Positions 1 to 10,793 of a stretch of DNA of 64,000 bases are shown here, piece by piece. The position numbers and the translations under genes were made by a program. The notes under the pieces are model-generated. The model saw only the letters and a list, made by a program, of their open reading frames with translations, was not told where the DNA came from and searched no databases. The stretch covers positions 61,226,619 through 61,290,618 of the forward strand of contig NC_079507.1 in NCBI RefSeq assembly GCF_030052815.1, in the 5' to 3' direction. The stretch comes from Hevea brasiliensis. Lineage: Eukaryota; Streptophyta; Magnoliopsida; Malpighiales; Euphorbiaceae. How positions within the stretch are numbered: position 1 is the stretch's first letter; each line of letters opens with the position of its first letter.

Positions 1-682
1 ATGCTTTACCCCATATTTTCTCATCAACTTTTCAAATTGGTGGTTGCAAAAATGGCTACCACCATCACTGATTATGGCACGTGGGGCACCAAACCTGGTC
101 AAAACAAATTTTTTCAGAAATTTTACCACAACTTTTGCATCATTGGTAGGTGTAGCTATAGCTTCTACCCATTTAGATACATAGTCCACCCCTACCAAGA
201 TATATTTATTCCCATATGAAGATGGAAATGGCCCCATGAAATCAATTCCCCACACATCAAATAATTCAACTTCTAATATGGACTGTTGGGGCATCTCATC
301 TCTCTTGGAAATGTTGCCTACCCTTTGGCACCTATCACACTTGCTTACAAAGTCTCTCACGTGTTTAAACATTTTAGGCCAATAGAAACCTGATGTCAAG
401 ACTTTTCAACAGTTTTTGAGACACTAAAATGACCACCATATTCAGAGGAATGACAATGGTAAATAACATCATGCATTTCTTCCTCTGGTATACATCTTCT
501 AATTATTCCATCATTGCATCTCCTAAACAAAAGCGGTTCTTCCCAAGAATAAAATTTAACATCATGCAAGAATCTTTTCTTTTCTTTGCCAAGATAAATC
601 AGTGGCAAGACACCACAAGACAAGAAATTCACAATATCAAGAAACCATGGAAGTGCAGAATTCAACACATACAATCGCTCAT
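1..682 (-). pseudogene. Athila-like integrase, N-terminal half
   Basis: Read on the minus strand, 396-707 gives the HHCC zinc-binding start (YHCHSSEYGGHFS), and a frame change near 395 leads to the [13 protein letters not shown] CxxC part and the core start ([29 protein letters not shown]), which contains the first catalytic Asp of the DDE triad. The window ends before the remaining catalytic residues. The domain is frameshifted and incomplete. Confidence 0.82.
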
Positions 683-2384
683 TCATGAAAAATTCATCAA
701 TTGGCACAATTTCATCATCTTTATTTTCGCTTTTATCCTAGATAGGTGATCAGCTACCACATTCTCAACACCCTTTTTATCTCTTATTTCCAAATCAAAT
801 TCTTGAAGTAATAAAATCCATCTAATCAACCTAGATTTAGCTTCTTTCTTGCTCATTAAGTACTTTATTGCTGCATGATCAGTGAAAACAATTACCTTTG
901 AGTTGACCAAATAAGAACGAAATTTATTGAGTGCAAATACTACCGCAAGGAACTCATATTCAGATTAGTCTTAATTGACTTTAGCTTCATCAATGGTTAG
1001 GCTTGCATAGTAAATTGCATAAGTTTTTCTATCTTTTATTGGCCAAGGCGGCTCAACAAAGAAACTCACTTGCATCACACATAATTTCGAATGGCAAAGT
1101 CCAATCTGGGGGTTGCATGATAGGAGCTGTTGTTAATGCCGTCTTTAACCTGCAAAAAGCAACCATACAATCTTGATTAAAATCAAATTTAACATCATGA
1201 TTCAAAAGATTTGTTAAGGGTTTAGCAAGTTTAGAAAAATCCTGAATAAATCGCCGGTAAAACCCAGCATGTCCAAGGAAACTCCGCACTCCTTTGACAG
1301 TGGTTGGAGGGGGCATTTTTTCAATAATTTCTATTTTGGCTCTATCCACTTCAATTCCCCTATTTGAGATTAAATGCCCTAAAACGATTCCCTCTTGGAC
1401 CATAAAGTGGCATTTCTCCCAATTCAACACCAAATCATTATCAGCACATCTCTGCAAGATTTTAGACAAATTAGTCAAGCATGAATCAAAATTAGTTCCA
1501 TATACTGAAAAGTCATCCATGAAGACCTCCATAATTTCTTCAATAAAATCAGAAAAAATAGCCATCATGCACCTTTGAAATGTGCCAGGCGCATTACACA
1601 ATCCGAATGGCATCCTTCGATATGCAAAGGTGCCATAGGGACATGTAAAGGTAGTTTTTTCTTGGTCATCAGGATGTATTGGAATTTGAAAGAAACCAGA
1701 ATATCCATCTAAGTAACAAAAGAATGAATGCTTGGCTAATCTCTCTAACATTTGATCCATAAAAGGAAGAGGAAAATGGTCTTTTCTTGTGGCATTGTTC
1801 AACTTCCTATAGTCTATGCACATTCTCCAACCTGTAACAGTTCTAGTGGGTATCAATTCATTATTTTCATTTTTAACAACTGTCACCCCACCTTTCTTTG
1901 GTACAACATGCACAGGACTAACCCACTCACTGTCAGAAATAGGGTAAATAATTCCAGCAGCTAGTAATTTTAGGATTTCCTTTTTCACAACATCCTTCAT
2001 TGTAGGATTCAATCTTCTTTGATGTTCAATGGAAGGTTTACTATTTGGCTCAAGGAAAATCCTATGCATACAAACTGTTGGACTAATTCCTTTTATATCA
2101 TCAATTGCATAACCCAAAACTCTTCTATATTCTCTCAATACTCTCAACAATTTGTCATTCTCAATATTAGTCAAACATGCATTAATTATAACAGGATATG
2201 TTTCATTGGGTCCAAGAAAAGCATACCTGAGGTTGGAAGGAAGAGGTTTAAGATCTACCTTTGGGGCATCCTCTACCTTTAATGATGGTGGTTTGATCTC
2301 CAAATTTTGCACTCCTTCAAGTTGAAAAATTGTGGCTTCAGGATGTGGTGGAGAGCTTTCCAAGTATTGCGCAAAAATAGCCAT
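683..2384 (-). pseudogene. Athila-like reverse transcriptase and RNase H
   Basis: The RT core is readable in one frame at 1053-2384: the WRMCIDYRKLN block, the FFCYLDGYSGFFQIPI block and the catalytic VFMDDFSVYG motif (F-M-D-D for the gypsy Y/F-x-D-D), then the CHFMVQEGIVLGH and GFYRRFIQDFSK blocks. The frame breaks near 1053, at the start of RNase H (MCDASEFLC). RNase H resumes in another frame at 683-910, with [10 protein letters not shown] and the closing VVADHLSR signature. The catalytic RT aspartates are kept although the chain is broken. Confidence 0.9.
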
Positions 2385-2423
2385 GTTATCATCATCAATG
2401 CTCCCACCATGGACTTAGATATT

Positions 2424-3081
2424 TTAATGTGGGTCTTGTGGATAGCTTTTTATGAAATGCTCTAGAACAATCTCATCAATAATGTCTACCCGCAAACAAG
2501 ACTCAACTTCTTCATGTTTTCTTTTCATGGCTGGATTGATGTTGAATATCATTTGATCATCTCCCAATCTAAGTGTCAATTGCTCACCCTTTACATCAAT
2601 TAATGCACCATTTGTTGCCAAAAGGGTCTTCCCAATAAGATAGGAACTTTTGTGTCTTCTTCCATATCCAAAATGATAAAGTCCACCGGAATGTAAAATT
2701 TTCCAACCTTGATAGGCACATTTTCAAGAATGCCTTCCGGATACTTAATTGAACGGTCAGCCAATGAGAGATACATGTTTGTGGGCTTCAACTCTCCCAT
2801 ATTCAATTTTTCATATATTGAAAGAGGCATTAGGCTGACACTAGCTCCAAGGTCACATAAGGCATTTGCCACCTGATTATCACCAATATGACAAGGAATG
2901 GAAAACACACCGGATCTTTGAGTTTGGGAGGTAACTTACGGATTATAGCATCGCATTGCTCTCCCAAATTGATGGTGTCATAATCTTCTAGCCTTCTCTT
3001 GTTGTAAAGAATATCCTTCAAAAACTTGGCATAACTTCGGCATTTGGGATAGTGCCTCGAGAATGGCACATTGATATACAA
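2424..3081 (-). pseudogene. Athila-like retroelement aspartic protease region
   Basis: The 2600-2908 frame contains VANALCDLGASVSLMPLSIYEKL, a retropepsin-like active site written D-L-G-A in place of the usual D-T/S-G-A, followed by ILGRPFW. Neighbouring frames at 2830-3081 and 2424-2621 hold the flanking parts, so the region is split over at least three frames. The protease would normally cut the element polyprotein. The D-L-G form is common in Athila-type elements as I recall them, so it need not itself be a defect. Confidence 0.75.
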
Positions 3082-3117
3082 TTTTTAGCACTTCAAGGAA
3101 CTTGCCAAATTGCTTGT

Positions 3118-4726
3118 CTAGTTTGTGCTTGATGAATCTTTGAGGGTAGAGAAGGGTGGGTTTGTAAGGTTCAGTGGGATGTATGGTTTCTCTCCCTCAT
3201 CTTGCTCACTTTTGCTTTCTTCTTCTTTTTCATTTTTCTTGCTCTCAACTGAATTTTCTTCTTTTGTGCTTTCTTTTTCTTCTCTCTTGTTTTCACTCTC
3301 TTGACCTACTTTCTTACCACTTCTCAAGGTCACCAACTTACATTGTTCATGAGGGTTTTGTGGTTGGCTAGGTAGTTTCCCATAGGAATTGCTTCCTGAT
3401 GAGCTTGCTTGTTGCGCCAATTGAGTCTCCAACATGCGGTTGTGGACTTGTAATTGATCCATGGTTTGTCTCATGTGTTGCATTTCTTCCTCCAATTTGC
3501 TATTCATCTTGCTTTGTTCAGCAAAAAATTTCTCCATCATGTTCTCCAAGGATGGCTTCGGTTCATGGGATGGAAGGGATTGTTGTGCTCTTGCTTGATA
3601 TCCAGGTGGTGGCTGCCTTGTGGGCTGAAATTGAGGCTGAAATTGAGGATACTTCTGCTGCATAAACTGCTGGTTATGAGCATAATTTGAGCTTTGGCCT
3701 TGTTGAGCAAAAGTTGCTTGTGGTCTCCATGTTGAGTTGTTCATATTAGAATAAGAATTTCCCATAGGTTTTTGTTGATAACCTCCTGCATAAGCAGCTT
3801 GCTCTTGCAAATAATCATCACCATAAGAAGAATAATTAACTCCACAACTTTGAGTTCCATTTGTGAAGGCAACTTGTTGCATAGTTGTAGGAGTTGAGGT
3901 TGTTGCCTTTGTGCAAAAATCACTAAGAAGCTGAGTCAACTGATCAAATTTTGCATTCATGTAGTTAACTGAGTCAAGTTCATAGATCCCAGCTTTCTTT
4001 GGCTCAAGTGCTCTAGGATTTCCCCATAAATGGGTATTATGAGCAATCTTCTCTAATAGATCATAGCATTCTTCACTTGTCATTCTCATGAAATCTCCTC
4101 CTGCTTGTGAATCAATTGTGTTTCTTATGGCTGGAGTAACTCTGGTGTAGAAATTCTGAACAATCATCCATTTGGGTATTTCATGATGAGGACATTGCCT
4201 TTCAAGCTCCTTAAATCTCATCCAAGATTCATACAAAGTTTCATCATCTCTTGGTTTAAAAGCTACCATCAAATTCCTCAATGAGTAGTTTTCCTGTGGG
4301 AAAAATTGAGATAGAAAAGCTTGAGATAGCTGCTCCCAAGTAGCTATAATAGCTTGTGGGAGTGAGTCATACCACTCCAATGTGAATCCAAGAGAAAATG
4401 GAAATAATGTGAGCCGAATAACTTCATCGAAACTCCAGTTGTCTTTGTGTACCACATATCATCAAAAATTTCTTCAAATGAGAATGAGGATTTTCAAGTG
4501 GGCTACCTCCAAATTGTGAATTCTGAACCATTTGAATAAGACCAGTTTTTAATTCAAATTGATTAGCTCCAATAATAGGTCTGTTATCTCTCACATCAAT
4601 ACATCTAGGAAAAGCATAGTCTAACATGGATCTTCTTTGAGGATCATTTTGATTAACCACAGCATTTTGCCCGTTTTGCTCATTTGCTCCATTGTTTCCA
4701 CCAATAGCTCTATTTTGATTCTCCAT
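3118..4726 (-). pseudogene. Athila-like gag, frameshifted
   Basis: Two overlapping open frames carry the capsid region. The first (4424-4726) has an Asn/Gln-rich start and the motif FELKTGLIQMVQNSQFGG. The second (3118-4455) continues with the retrotransposon gag domain (LTLFPFSLGFTLEWYDSLP, then RDDETLYESWMRFKELERQCPHH), a Gln/Asn/Pro-rich linker, a predicted coiled coil (about 3440-3560), and an acidic Lys/Glu-rich tail. The 32-base overlap between frames marks a frameshift. Gag normally forms the virus-like particle that packages the element RNA. No zinc knuckle was seen in the linker. Confidence 0.85.
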
Positions 4727-4983
4727 ATTTTCTATTGTCTCCTCTTGCTCAAATATTTATTGTTCTTCTTTTTCTGCTTCTTTTCTTCTCTTGTACTCCT
4801 TTTGTTGGCTCGTGAATTTTTCAATTTCTGGGTTGAACAACAATTCAGTATCACTTGTGCTTTTCGATCGTCTCATAAACAAGAAAAGTACCTGAAAAAC
4901 ACAAGGAACAATAGTGAAAATAAAAGAAAATAAAAATTCTAATTAGCTTAAAACAATTAAAATCCAACTTAAAAACAAACAAT

Positions 4984-5001
4984 TCCCCGGCAACGGCGCC
5001 A
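4984..5001 (-). other. tRNA-Asp primer binding site of the Athila-like element
   Basis: The plus-strand bases TCCCCGGCAACGGCGCCA equal the 3' end of a plant tRNA-Asp including the CCA tail, so the minus-strand RNA would pair with that tRNA to prime minus-strand cDNA. The site lies six bases inside the LTR edge, as expected for a primer site. Confidence 0.88.
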
Positions 5002-6121
5002 AAAACTTGATACGGTGTCCGCAAGTGCACGGGTCACAGTAGTATAGTTTTAAAAATTGATATCGATCCCACAGGGAATTGTGCTTAAATTGGAAATAAA
5101 AGTATAAGCAAATTAGAATGACAAAAATTAAAAGATATTAAAAATAAAATCTAAAAATTAAAATTAAGACAAAAAAAAAAAAATTAAAGATGTAAAATGA
5201 AATTTGGAATTAAAATTGGTATTTGAGGAATTAAAACTAGATCAATCAATTAACTAAAATTAATTAAACTAGATTACCCAAAAAATTAATTTGAAATATC
5301 TATTTATGAAATTGAGAGAAATTAAATCTAAATTCAATAAAAATAAAAATAAAGTGATTATAGAAATTGGATTTAAATTTAAATTGCTATTTATGAGGTT
5401 TGGAGGATTTATATCTAATTTCAATGAAAAATAAATTGATTCTAGAGATTGGATTTTCAATATTGTTTGCATGTGGTTTTTCCCTAATTTAGCCAAACAC
5501 ATGAGAATTGCAATTTTGAGGGAAATCAATTCTTAAATTTTTGAAACCTTTTTCAAGCATCTCAAAATTGGTTTTCATTAAATCAAACCCTGTTTTCACG
5601 GTATTTCAAATCTAACAAAAACCCAATTAATGCTCTAATTGATTTTTGGAAAGTTCCCCTTAATCTTCTTAGCTTATTTCTAACACCAAGAAAATAAAGT
5701 TTATTGCAAGATTATCCATCCCCAATATTCACTTTTCAGTCCATCTATTAAGGATTAAAACTTAACTTAATGAGGGCCCATTCATCAAGCAAGGAAATAA
5801 GCACACAAGCAATAAATCAAAATATAACAATCTTCATTTAAATGGCTAAATCAGTTCAAAACCACAAAACAAATCAATATTTACAAACCCATCTCTAGAA
5901 TCTCAATCAACTACTCACAAATCATTGTTTAAAGACAAACCCAAATGAAGAAATGAAGAAATAATGGAAATGTAAGCTAAAAGGGGTAGAAAAACCCAGC
6001 AAATTTGCAGCAGGATCTCTGCAGAAAAGTGCAGAAACTTGATCCTTCTTGTCTTTGGAAGAAGATGCAGAAGATGCTCCTCCCTTGCTCTCTTTCTATC
6101 TTTCTAAAAATGCCTCCCTTG

Positions 6122-6166
6122 CTCTCTATGCTCTCTATGCTCTCTATGCTCTCTATGCTCTCTATG
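6122..6166 (+). repeat. 9-bp tandem repeat (CTCTCTATG)5 in the LTR
   Basis: Five perfect head-to-tail copies of CTCTCTATG. They sit just downstream of the inferred LTR transcription start on the minus strand, so they would be in the R/U5 leader of the element RNA. Copy number may vary between element copies. Confidence 0.9.
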
Positions 6167-6205
6167 CTCTATATCTCTATATCCCAAGAAAGTGATAAAA
6201 TGGGT

Positions 6206-6214
6206 CTTTATATA
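6206..6214 (-). promoter_or_regulatory. TATA box of the Athila-like LTR
   Basis: The minus strand reads TATATAAAG inside the 5' LTR. A transcript would start about 30 bases downstream, near 6175-6180, just ahead of the CATAGAGAG tandem repeat. This is the only clear TATA element in the LTR. Confidence 0.6.
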
Positions 6215-6614
6215 GGCTAAGGGATTGTTCTAGAATGGGTAAAAGGGGGAAGGATCTAGAAAAAGTGAGGTAAAAAGGCTGGAGTAACGGAAATGCCACG
6301 TCAAAAATTTTCCAAAGAAAACGACATAAGCCGAGTTGTGTCGCGGGTTGTGTCGCTCTACCATTTTTTCTCAACTTCAAAATTTTTTTTTTGCAATTCG
6401 ATTTTAATCTCCTCCAAATGGCTACTCTGATCAAAATACATCAAATTTCTCCAGATTTAACCTACAAAACAAATAAATTCCAAAAATTAAACTAAGAAAT
6501 GTGAAAATTGTAAAATTGACTAAATATATACTAATATCTAAAATAATAGCTATGAATAAGGGTAAATTATGTGCAAAAATTACTCCTAAATGATGATATA
6601 AAATGCATGCATCA

Positions 6615-7196
6615 AACTCCCACCACTTTGTTCGAGCTACACTATTTCTTCTGACCTTACTTGAATTGTTCCTAAACTTGACATCCAAGACCACCAACCT
6701 ATGTTGACTTGTTAAAGCCTCTCCTGGAATGACCTTGCAATCCTTGCATAGAGCTCTATTTGTCTTCCTGGTTAAGAGGAAGTCGATTTGGCTTCTATGT
6801 TGCCCACTTTTGAAAGTCACTAAATGTGACTCTCTTTTTATAAAGTAGGTATTTGCTAGTATTAGGTCGTATGCCATAGCAAAATCCAGGATACTTTTTC
6901 CCTCCTCATTTCGACTGCCAAAACCAAAACCTCCATGAACATTCTCATAACCTTGCCTATCACTTCCTACATGTCCATTCAAATCTCCACCAATGAAAAC
7001 ATTCTCTTCATTCGGTATGCTTTGCATTAAATCATCCATATCTTCCCAAAACCTTTGTTTACTCTCACTGTCTAGTCCTATTTGTGGGGCATAAGCACTA
7101 ACTATATTTATTGTTTCTCCGTCTAGTACTAGCTTTACTAGTATAATTCTATCTCCTACTCTATCAGTAGCCATCAATATAATTAAACCCAATAAA
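6615..7196 (-). pseudogene. RTE-type LINE endonuclease fragment, interrupted
   Basis: The minus-strand frame encodes the apurinic/apyrimidinic-like endonuclease of a non-LTR retrotransposon: VSAYAPQIG, FIGGDLNGHVG, LANTYF and the closing SQIDFLLTRK and SQHRLVVLDV blocks. These resemble plant RTE-clade elements. The frame runs to ...RTKWWEF and then enters the LTR of the Athila-like element, whose TG falls in the third base of the Phe codon. The LINE is thus older than the LTR element. It is truncated at its 5' side near 7196; its 3' part must lie beyond the window's left edge. Confidence 0.85.
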
Positions 7197-7237
7197 TTTC
7201 AATTTTAATAACAATATATAAAAGCCTAGATAGATAC

Positions 7238-7333
7238 CAAGTATGAGCAAAAGTTCTTCATTTTTCCATGCTTATACTTTGTAGCTCGTCTTCCCTTCCA
7301 ATGCAACTTTCCATCAGCAAGCTCAAGTTTCTC
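7238..7333 (-). CDS. Possible orphan internal exon, unknown product
   Basis: A 96-base open segment is framed by a good acceptor (GGCATGCAG) and donor (GTATCT) on the minus strand, in phase 0 at both ends. It encodes 32 residues, beginning EKLELADGKLHWKGRRATKY and ending with a Lys-rich stretch and FCSYL. I do not recognise the family. No partner exon was found to the right, and the LINE/LTR insertions lie immediately to the left, so the rest of the gene may be beyond the window or lost. It could also be chance coding potential. Confidence 0.35.
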
Positions 7334-7723
7334 CTGCATGCCAAAAATAATAATAATCACAGCAAAAGTAATTAAACAAAATTCACATGAAGCTGAGGGC
7401 CAAGATATATAAAGGTTTTAAATTGTATACGTGACATAAGAAGTGGTTTTTCACCACTTGTTGAGGACTACAGTCTCTACTTGTTTGATTGTGATTCCCT
7501 CTTCTTCTCATTATAGCCTATTGCTATAAATCCAGATCGATACTGCAGACACTTTCAAAATGTCTATAATGAGATGAGAATGATGCATATAATCAACAGA
7601 AGTAAAGTGAGTTGAGCTTATTTCTGATCAGGGACATTTAGCAACAGAGAAATAAAACAAGCACAAAGAAATTAGAGCATATGCCAAAAGGGTGCAAAAT
7701 TTATAACTGTCCTTTCTCTTTTG

Positions 7724-8290
7724 GACAGGAGTAGGGGTGAGCAATCGGTTCAAACCGAACCGAACTGAACCGAATTAAATTATCAAAACCGAACCGTCAA
7801 TTTTAGAAACCGAACCGAACCGAAATTAGTGAAAAACCGAATCAAACTGAACCGCTTTAATTCGGTTCGGTTCGGTTTAAACCGATCAGTTTGATTTTTG
7901 ATTGATTTTTTAATTTAGACTTGATTTTCAAGTTATTTGGTCTAATTTTAACTTTGGTTTGAACCTAATAACCATTAATCAATGAAATTAAATAATTAAT
8001 ATATATAAAATTAAATATAATTCATAAATTTTCCATAAAAATAAATTAATTCAAAAATCGATTCGGTTCGATTTAGTTTGATTTGACTATATAAATCACT
8101 ATTCAGTTCGATTCGGTTCGGTTTTTTCTCTTCAAAACCGAACCGAACCGAAATAACCGAAATTTTTATAAATTTAAACCGAACCGAACCGATTAACTTT
8201 TAAAACCGAACCGATTGAACCGAATTGAATCGGTTCGGTTCGGTTCGGTTTTTCGGTTTGAACCGTATTGTGCTCAGCCCTAGACAGGAG
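7724..8290. mobile_element. hAT-like MITE with AACCGA-rich palindromic arms
   Basis: The element spans 7732-8282 (551 bp). It begins TAGGGGTGAGCA and ends TGCTCAGCCCTA, an imperfect terminal inverted repeat, and is flanked by a perfect 8-bp direct repeat GACAGGAG (7724-7731 and 8283-8290). An 8-bp duplication and a TAGGGGTG-type end fit the hAT superfamily. The arms are dense in AACCGA on the left and TCGGTT on the right, so the whole unit can fold back. It has no coding capacity. A second intact copy lies at 51504-52070. Confidence 0.88.
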
Positions 8291-9061
8291 TAAGTGCCTG
8301 TTTCTGCAGACATTTTAGAAACCATTGTTTATAAGCAAAGTAAATGATGCAAGGTAAATGCTCATGGAATGATGGAATGAGTCACATCCCCTTATTCTTA
8401 TGCAAATGTCGCTATCAAAGAAATTCTTTGCTACTAAGAAAATGCAAATGGGACTCCCAATCTGAGAAAAACTCAGCATGCCTAGTGATATATCAACAAT
8501 GAACAATCTAACTTTCCCTCCTGACATTATAGCTCTGATGTTCTAACAATACTTGCCATCAGAACTCTTGCGCGAATGTGCAATTCAGGTGCCTTTCAAG
8601 CTGCACTGACATCTTTTTTGGCTGTATCATCTGCAACTAATTCCAATCTACGTCTCAATTTCTCTTGTATAATGTTATTATGATTGATGTTTATAACCCC
8701 ATTGAGAACCACTGATATGTTATGTTTAAGCTGACAGGCTCCAGCAAAAAGAATTTTATACAAGCCTTATAAGGAGAATTTCCCACTAAATGGAAGGTGA
8801 GGAAAATTTTGTAAAAATCACATGTTTCTCGATCAATTCAAATCCTGAAACAGTTACTGCAGGAAGGATGATGATACTCCATCAATACTACTTGTCAAGT
8901 ATCCCTTTTTACGAAAGCATATAATGTTACTCCATCTTTTATTTTGAATGCACAAGTTGCTCTTCCTTGTTTACAAATTAAAGTACACTTTTTATGTAAA
9001 ATTTTGAGATCACAAAGATAAGAGGAAAATATGAATTATAACATTAATTGAAAGTACCCCC
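8291..9061. other. Intergenic DNA, no feature recognised
   Basis: I see no coding exon, RNA gene or repeat with clear ends on either strand. Short open frames on the minus strand (8315-8527) show no family motif or splice context. Confidence 0.5.
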
Positions 9062-9248
9062 TCCAAGCCTTCTAGGTCATTTCATATATTTTATCCTTTT
9101 AACCTGATATTGCTTTTTTTCTTTTACTGGAAAGAAGCTATAAAAGATCGTCTCTCTCATCTAAAACAGTTGCATTTCTTCCTAAACCTCTTCAGCGCCC
9201 AATCACGCCAAATTATACTAGCTATGTTTCATGAAAAATATTTTCTTA

Positions 9249-9284
<36 letters not shown>

Positions 9285-9460
9285 ATTTTCTAGTGTCAAT
9301 GGTAAAACTATTCCTCCACCCCATTTAGGATATTCCATATATTTTATCCTTTTAAACTAATCTTGCCTTTTTTTACTAGAAAGGACTCCTACAAAGTCGT
9401 CTCTTTCCTCTAAAACAGCTGCGTTTCTTCTTAAACCTCTGAGCTCTATGAGCGTCCTAA
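9062..9460. repeat. Diverged direct duplication around an (AT)15 run
   Basis: About 140 bases at 9062-9200 recur at 9311-9460. Both copies carry CATATATTTTATCCTTTTAA, then a T-run, then GTCGTCTCT...CTCTAAAACAG and CTTAAACCTCT-like blocks, with scattered substitutions. An (AT)15 microsatellite (9252-9281) lies between them. This looks like an old local duplication; no protein or transposon end was recognised. Confidence 0.7.
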
Positions 9461-10240
9461 GTTCCTATTACTTCCCTCTTTTAATATGCTTTATCTCCTA
9501 TTTTTATCCTTAAGCTTTCTTTGCTCTCATTTCTGTTTATTTCGGTTCCAAGCACTTGAATTTACTAATTATTAGTTATTGTATTTGTTTTGCTTCCTGT
9601 GATTCATGCCTTTGGAGGAGTGTAATGTTATTTAAATATAATAACTTTTTTAAAAATGACTTAATTTACTCTTTATAAAAAAAATTGTGTATTTTATAAT
9701 TATTCAATTTAAAATAAAATAAATATTACTTTTATTATGGAAAGCAAGATGATTTAACAAAATTTACTATTAAGTTTTATAAATAATTTTTTTATAAAAT
9801 AATTAATTATAAAAAATTTTATTAATTTAATAAAAAATATAAAATTTCTTCATTATTTTTAATTATCATATTTTTTTTGTAACATCTTAAATCTTAATTA
9901 AACTACAGATATTAAATGTAAATGTTAAATAAATATATCTTATTATTTATATATTTTTATATGAAGAAATTTTATTTTTTATTGAAGTAATAATTTTTTT
10001 ATAATTAATTATTTTAAAAAAATATTATTTTATAAAATTTTAATAAAATAAATTATAAAATTTTATTAAATTACCTTATTTTCTATAAATTAAATGGTTA
10101 TAGAATATATTAATATGTTTTTGAAATAAACGGAGACTTAGTAAAATATATTATCATGGCTTGTAATTATAGACATTGCATGAGTACTTAGAGGTAATTT
10201 ACTAATTTTCTATCCTTTTTCCCTTTTCCTTTTGAGCTCT
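9461..10240. other. AT-rich intergenic DNA upstream of TAF15
   Basis: The segment is extremely AT-rich with many homopolymer runs and no recognised gene. Its right end must contain the TAF15 promoter; no single convincing TATA box stands out in such AT-rich sequence. Confidence 0.5.
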
Positions 10241-10320
10241 AATCGCGACTACTGTGCAAGGGCTCAATCAGCAGGCTTGTTCTCTCGTTTGTGATTTCCG
10301 GCTAGACGAAGAAACCCCTA

Positions 10321-10359
10321 ATGAAACTAAAGGATCCTGAAATTGACTTCTACTTCTGA
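10321..10359 (+). promoter_or_regulatory. Upstream ORF 1 in the TAF15 leader
   Basis: A 12-codon ATG...TGA frame lies in the inferred first, non-coding exon of TAF15, before the leader intron (10380-10688). Whether it is in the mature mRNA depends on the transcription start, which I cannot fix. Confidence 0.4.
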
Positions 10360-10537
10360 TTCGATTCTTCAATCTTCAGGTATTTACAACGTTTTTGCTT
10401 CTCAACCTTTTGGTCTTTGATTTTTCCATACATCGTTGTTCATCAATCTGTGAATTTCAAGGGTTTATATGCGCTTTAATTGAATTTATTAGCTCATTTC
10501 TGTTGATATCTGCGAAAAAATTTCTGCGATTTGGTTG

Positions 10538-10546
10538 AAACCCTAA
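10538..10546 (+). promoter_or_regulatory. telo-box (AAACCCTAA) in the TAF15 leader intron
   Basis: AAACCCTAA is the plant telo-box motif, common near the starts of highly expressed and translation-related genes. Here it lies in the leader intron of TAF15. A related ACCCCTAA lies near 10314 in the first exon. Function is inferred only from the motif. Confidence 0.35.
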
Positions 10547-10721
10547 AATTTCAATCCTCTTTGCTGGTCTTCTTTTTCTCTTAGTTTTTGAAGAAAATTG
10601 TCTTATTCTCTTTACAAACTACTCTGCATTTATTTATGTTAGTGCTGGCTATGGTTACATTATGCTAAGTAATTATTTTGTTTTGTAGAGCTGAGAAGCA
10701 GTTTTGTTTGTGTTAAATTTG

Positions 10722-10793
10722 ATGAAATTGGAGCACGATGGCAACCTATTCAGGAAAAGGAGCCCCTTCAAATGGGTCTGTCTATGTTTGTAA
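10722..10793 (+). promoter_or_regulatory. Upstream ORF 2 overlapping the TAF15 start
   Basis: An ATG 16 bases before the TAF15 start opens a 23-codon frame that overlaps the main coding region out of frame and stops at 10791-10793. Ribosomes using it would bypass the main ATG. The main start has the better context (ACGATGGCA), so leaky scanning is likely. Confidence 0.55.

Larger units (their letters stand above)
1..5007 (-). mobile_element. Athila-like Ty3/gypsy retrotransposon, internal region (partial)
   Basis: This minus-strand element runs from right to left: LTR (5008-6614), primer binding site, gag, protease, reverse transcriptase, RNase H, then integrase at the window start. The other LTR lies beyond base 1. 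The gene order gag-pro-RT-RH-IN is that of Ty3/gypsy. The tRNA-Asp type primer site and the gag style (an acidic-free N-terminus followed by the LTLFPFSL...EWYDSLP region) fit the Athila/Tat branch and not a chromovirus, though the 3' end that would show a chromodomain is outside the window. Every domain is interrupted by stops or frame changes, so the copy cannot encode a working polyprotein. The lineage call is from memory of family sequences. Confidence 0.88.
5008..6614 (-). repeat. 5' LTR of the Athila-like element (about 1.6 kb)
   Basis: On the minus strand the LTR begins TGATGCATGC at 6614 and ends ...ACCGTATCA at 5008, next to the tRNA-Asp primer site. It therefore has TG...CA ends. 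The right edge is fixed by the interrupted LINE reading frame, which breaks exactly where the TG begins. The partner LTR and the target duplication lie left of the window, so age cannot be judged. Inside are a TATA box, a 9-base tandem repeat and long AT-rich stretches. Confidence 0.85.
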
